Below, in pieces: positions 61,850-64,000 of a stretch of DNA of 64,000 nt. Source of the DNA: Clostridia bacterium (lineage in GTDB: Bacteria; Bacillota; Clostridia; Lachnospirales; Lachnospiraceae); the NCBI GenBank assembly GCA_003249225.1, contig QKJQ01000019.1, positions 62,001 through 126,000 on the forward strand. Reading direction: 5' to 3'. The notes beneath the pieces were generated by a model. That model did not search any database and was not told the DNA's origin. It was given only the letters and a program-made list of their open reading frames with translations. Position numbers and translations under genes: made by a program. The stretch's first letter is position 1, and each line of letters opens with the position of its first letter.

Positions 61850-62650
61850 CTAATCAATTACTGTTTCATTCACACAATCACTTCCGATTGCACGAAAACG
61901 CTTGTATCTTTTATCCAATAATTCCTCAATGGAGCAGCTGTTCACTCTCTCCATCCAGGCCTCGATCTGTTTGCGAAGTTCTTCTAACAAGGCGCTAAAA
62001 TCACCTTCAAATTCAGGAATCACCTTTTCTGCCACATTCAGTTCTTTCACATCTTCTGCGGTCAGATGAAGACTTTTTGCCGCCTCATCTGCTTTCGCAG
62101 AATCCTTCCAGAGTATGCTTGCACAGCCTTCCGGAGATATTACTGAATAGACTGCATTCTCAAGGATCCACACTTCATCGGCAACACCAAGTGCCAGTGC
62201 ACCGCCGCTTCCGCCTTCTCCGATAAGAATGGTAAGGATCGGTGTTCGAAGCGTCATCATTTCCATAAGGTTTTCAGCGATGGCCTGTCCCTGTCCGCGT
62301 TCTTCTGCTCCGATTCCACAGTAGGCCCCGGATGTGTCCACGAAACAAATGACAGGTCTTTTGAATTTTTCAGCCTGCTTCATCATACGCAGAGCTTTTC
62401 GATAACCTTCCGGGTTCGGTGCTCCAAAATTACGGTAGATCCGTTCCTTTGTATCTTTTCCTTTTTCCGTGGTGATCACCGTGACCGGCTGATCTTTCCA
62501 TTTTGCAAGTCCGGCGAGCATTGCGGTATCGTCTGAAAATCTACGGTCACCATGCAGCTCAATAAATCCACGGAATAATCCGGTGATAAAATCCTGACCG
62601 GTCGGACGTTCTACCGATCTGGCTTCTTTTACACGTTCATATGCTGTCAT
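61850..62650 (-). CDS. accA: Acetyl-CoA carboxylase carboxyltransferase subunit alpha
   Basis: 266 residues, the short Firmicute form. TAYERVKEARSVERPTGQDFI, FIELHGDRRFSDD, GAYCGIGAEERGQGQAIAENL (active site) and GEGGSGGALALGVADEVW are AccA motifs. It transfers carboxyl from biotin to acetyl-CoA, giving malonyl-CoA, with AccD. ATG 62648-62650 follows GAGGTG; gap to accD 10 bp. Confidence 0.97.
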   Translation of the reverse strand: MTAYERVKEARSVERPTGQDFITGLFRGFIELHGDRRFSDDTAMLAGLAKWKDQPVTVITTEKGKDTKERIYRNFGAPNPEGYRKALRMMKQAEKFKRPVICFVDTSGAYCGIGAEERGQGQAIAENLMEMMTLRTPILTILIGEGGSGGALALGVADEVWILENAVYSVISPEGCASILWKDSAKADEAAKSLHLTAEDVKELNVAEKVIPEFEGDFSALLEELRKQIEAWMERVNSCSIEELLDKRYKRFRAIGSDCVNETVID

Positions 62651-62660
62651 TCGATCCACC

Positions 62661-63512
62661 TCAATTCTTAGCATGCAGAGATAAAAGATGCGCTGTTACA
62701 TTTCTCTGCTTGCTTCTTGCTACGATCTTATCTACGAACCCATGCTCCATCAGGAATTCTGCCTTCTGGAAACCACTTGGCAACTTCTTTCTGACGGTCT
62801 GCTCAATAACACGCGCTCCTGCAAATCCAACCGTAGCTCCCGGTTCAGCGATGATGATATCACCTTCCATGGCAAAGCTTGCTGTTACACCGCCCGTTGT
62901 TGGATCCGTCAGTATTGTAAGATAAAATCCTCCGGCATCGTTATGACGTTTTACTGCACCGCTCACCTTTGCCATCTGCATCAGGGACAGAATTCCCTCC
63001 TGCATTCTGGCTCCGCCGGATACTGTGCAGCCAACGACCGGCAGACTATGCTCTGTTGCATATTCAAAAAGTCTTGTAATCTTCTCACCAACGACGGTAC
63101 CCATGCTTCCCATCATGAACTGAGGCTCCATGACAAAGATCGCGCAGGACTGACGCAGGATTTTAGCTGTTCCACAGATCACGCCTTCTAGTTCTTCTGA
63201 CTTTTCTCTTGCCTGATCTACTTTTTCCTGGTATCCCGGGAACTTGAGCGGATCACCACCAAACAAATCTGTAAATAGTTCTGTAAAACTGTCCTTGTCT
63301 GTCAGGAATTCGATTCTTTTTCTTGCACTGATGCGGATGTGATGTCCACACCCACAGACATACTTTTCTTTTTCTATATCTTCCGGAAGATAGCTTCTGG
63401 AGCAGGCTGGGCATTTTACCATCGGTATTTCCCTGCTGCTTTCCACTACCATGGGGCGTCCGCCCTTTTCCAGTTCATTCTTCGATTTTCTGAAAATCAT
63501 TGGTAATGCCAC
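62661..63512 (-). CDS. accD: Acetyl-CoA carboxylase carboxyltransferase subunit beta
   Basis: 283 residues. The N-terminal zinc ribbon has CPAC and CGCG pairs (VKCPACSRSYL, YVCGCG). The carboxyltransferase core includes GSMGTVVGEKI, VSGGARMQEGILSLMQMAK, DPTTGGVTASFAMEGD and GFAGARVIEQT. Forms the transferase with AccA. The start is GTG 63510-63512, 7 nt after GAGGTG; ATG 63500 is a possible alternative. Confidence 0.96.
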   Translation of the reverse strand: MALPMIFRKSKNELEKGGRPMVVESSREIPMVKCPACSRSYLPEDIEKEKYVCGCGHHIRISARKRIEFLTDKDSFTELFTDLFGGDPLKFPGYQEKVDQAREKSEELEGVICGTAKILRQSCAIFVMEPQFMMGSMGTVVGEKITRLFEYATEHSLPVVGCTVSGGARMQEGILSLMQMAKVSGAVKRHNDAGGFYLTILTDPTTGGVTASFAMEGDIIIAEPGATVGFAGARVIEQTVRKKLPSGFQKAEFLMEHGFVDKIVARSKQRNVTAHLLSLHAKN

Positions 63513-63523
63513 AGAAGCTCACC

Positions 63524-64000
63524 TCACTTATTCATAAAAGTAGTATTATATTCACCGGTAATAAATCGGTCATCAGATAAAATGTCGATCTGTGTGTCTA
63601 TGTTATTGGGCAGGCCATCGATAACCAACTCGCAAAGAGCTGCATTCATCTTTCGTATGGCTTCCTCTCTGGTGCCCGCGTACACGATCAGCTTGCCAAG
63701 CATGGAGTCATAATAAGGCGGAAATTTGTAGCCTGTCCAGAGACAGGTATCAAAACGAACCATCAAGCCCCCGGGTACATGCAGCAGAGCCACCTCACCG
63801 ACCGAAACTGCATTGATCCTGCATTCAATGGAACATCCCTGAATTCGGACATCCTCCTGGTTAAAATTAAGAAGAACACCGGCAGCAATACGAATCTGCC
63901 ATTTTACAAGATCGATTCCCGTAATCAGCTCCGTGACCGCATGCTCCACCTGAAGCCGCACGTTCATCTCCATGAAATAGAACTCTTTGTTGGTATCCAG
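63524..64000 (-). CDS. accC: Biotin carboxylase, C-terminal part (5' end outside window)
   Basis: About 158 residues visible; the reading frame is open to the window edge. EFYFMEMNVRLQVEH is the ATP-grasp active-site stretch of biotin carboxylase, followed by IRIAAGV and IECRINA. The C-terminal lobe YAGTREEAIRKMNAALCEL is normal. It carboxylates biotin on AccB. It ends 11 bp before accD, so accC-accD-accA-degV is one operon, probably continuing a fab cluster upstream. Confidence 0.96.
   Translation of the reverse strand: MDTNKEFYFMEMNVRLQVEHAVTELITGIDLVKWQIRIAAGVLLNFNQEDVRIQGCSIECRINAVSVGEVALLHVPGGLMVRFDTCLWTGYKFPPYYDSMLGKLIVYAGTREEAIRKMNAALCELVIDGLPNNIDTQIDILSDDRFITGEYNTTFMNK

Overview
The window looks like chromosomal DNA of an anaerobic Firmicute of class Clostridia, most likely Lachnospiraceae. 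The reasons are strong AGGAGG-type ribosome binding sites, GTG and TTG starts, LplABC/YesMN-type sugar import, families common in that group (DUF3793, DUF2325, EFR1 ferredoxin, HPr-like protein without the active histidine) and moderately AT-rich sequence. Genus is not decided. I support about 60 protein genes and see no rRNA, tRNA, transposase or CRISPR array.

Layout. 1-6.4 kb: end of an Fe-S aldo/keto reductase, a GH43-like glycosidase, a rhodanese, a membrane cytochrome b5-like protein, the amtB-glnK ammonium operon with a structured leader, an HPr-like protein and a second rhodanese. The two rhodaneses share a Crp/Fnr-type dyad at the same distance from the -10. 6.9-12.2 kb: operon phoH-ppk1-ppx-rpiR for polyphosphate. 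12.2-16.1 kb: araC divergent from a sugar dehydrogenase, an aldo/keto reductase and fucU. 16.1-19.5 kb: an AraC protein fused to a BtrH/C39-like domain, then a hipBA toxin-antitoxin pair with operator-like palindromes and a 40-bp tandem repeat array.

19.7-39.8 kb: a Gram-positive polysaccharide utilization locus. A divergent promoter region separates yesN-yesM (two-component system) from an ABC importer (lplB, lplC, lipoprotein lplA) followed by GH106-like, GH2, GH2 and GH35 enzymes. The second GH2 has lost its catalytic nucleophile. 39.8-43.8 kb: a metallophosphoesterase, then metal-controlled genes (DUF3793-flavodoxin-DUF2325, a Fur-like regulator, a DtxR-family regulator) sharing one operator motif. 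43.8-60.7 kb: about 20 small genes, nearly all on the minus strand, dominated by small-molecule-modifying families (GNAT, APH, ANT, AAC(3), VOC, methyltransferase, flavin reductase), including two unusual fusions. 60.9-64 kb: accC (partial)-accD-accA-degV, the end of a fatty-acid synthesis operon, with a double terminator.

Across these regions a roughly 90-nt leader with three hairpins recurs just upstream of start codons of unrelated genes, and a short hairpin next to the Shine-Dalgarno sequence recurs even more widely. This leader family, the hip-associated repeats and the regulatory dyads are the least ordinary parts of the window.
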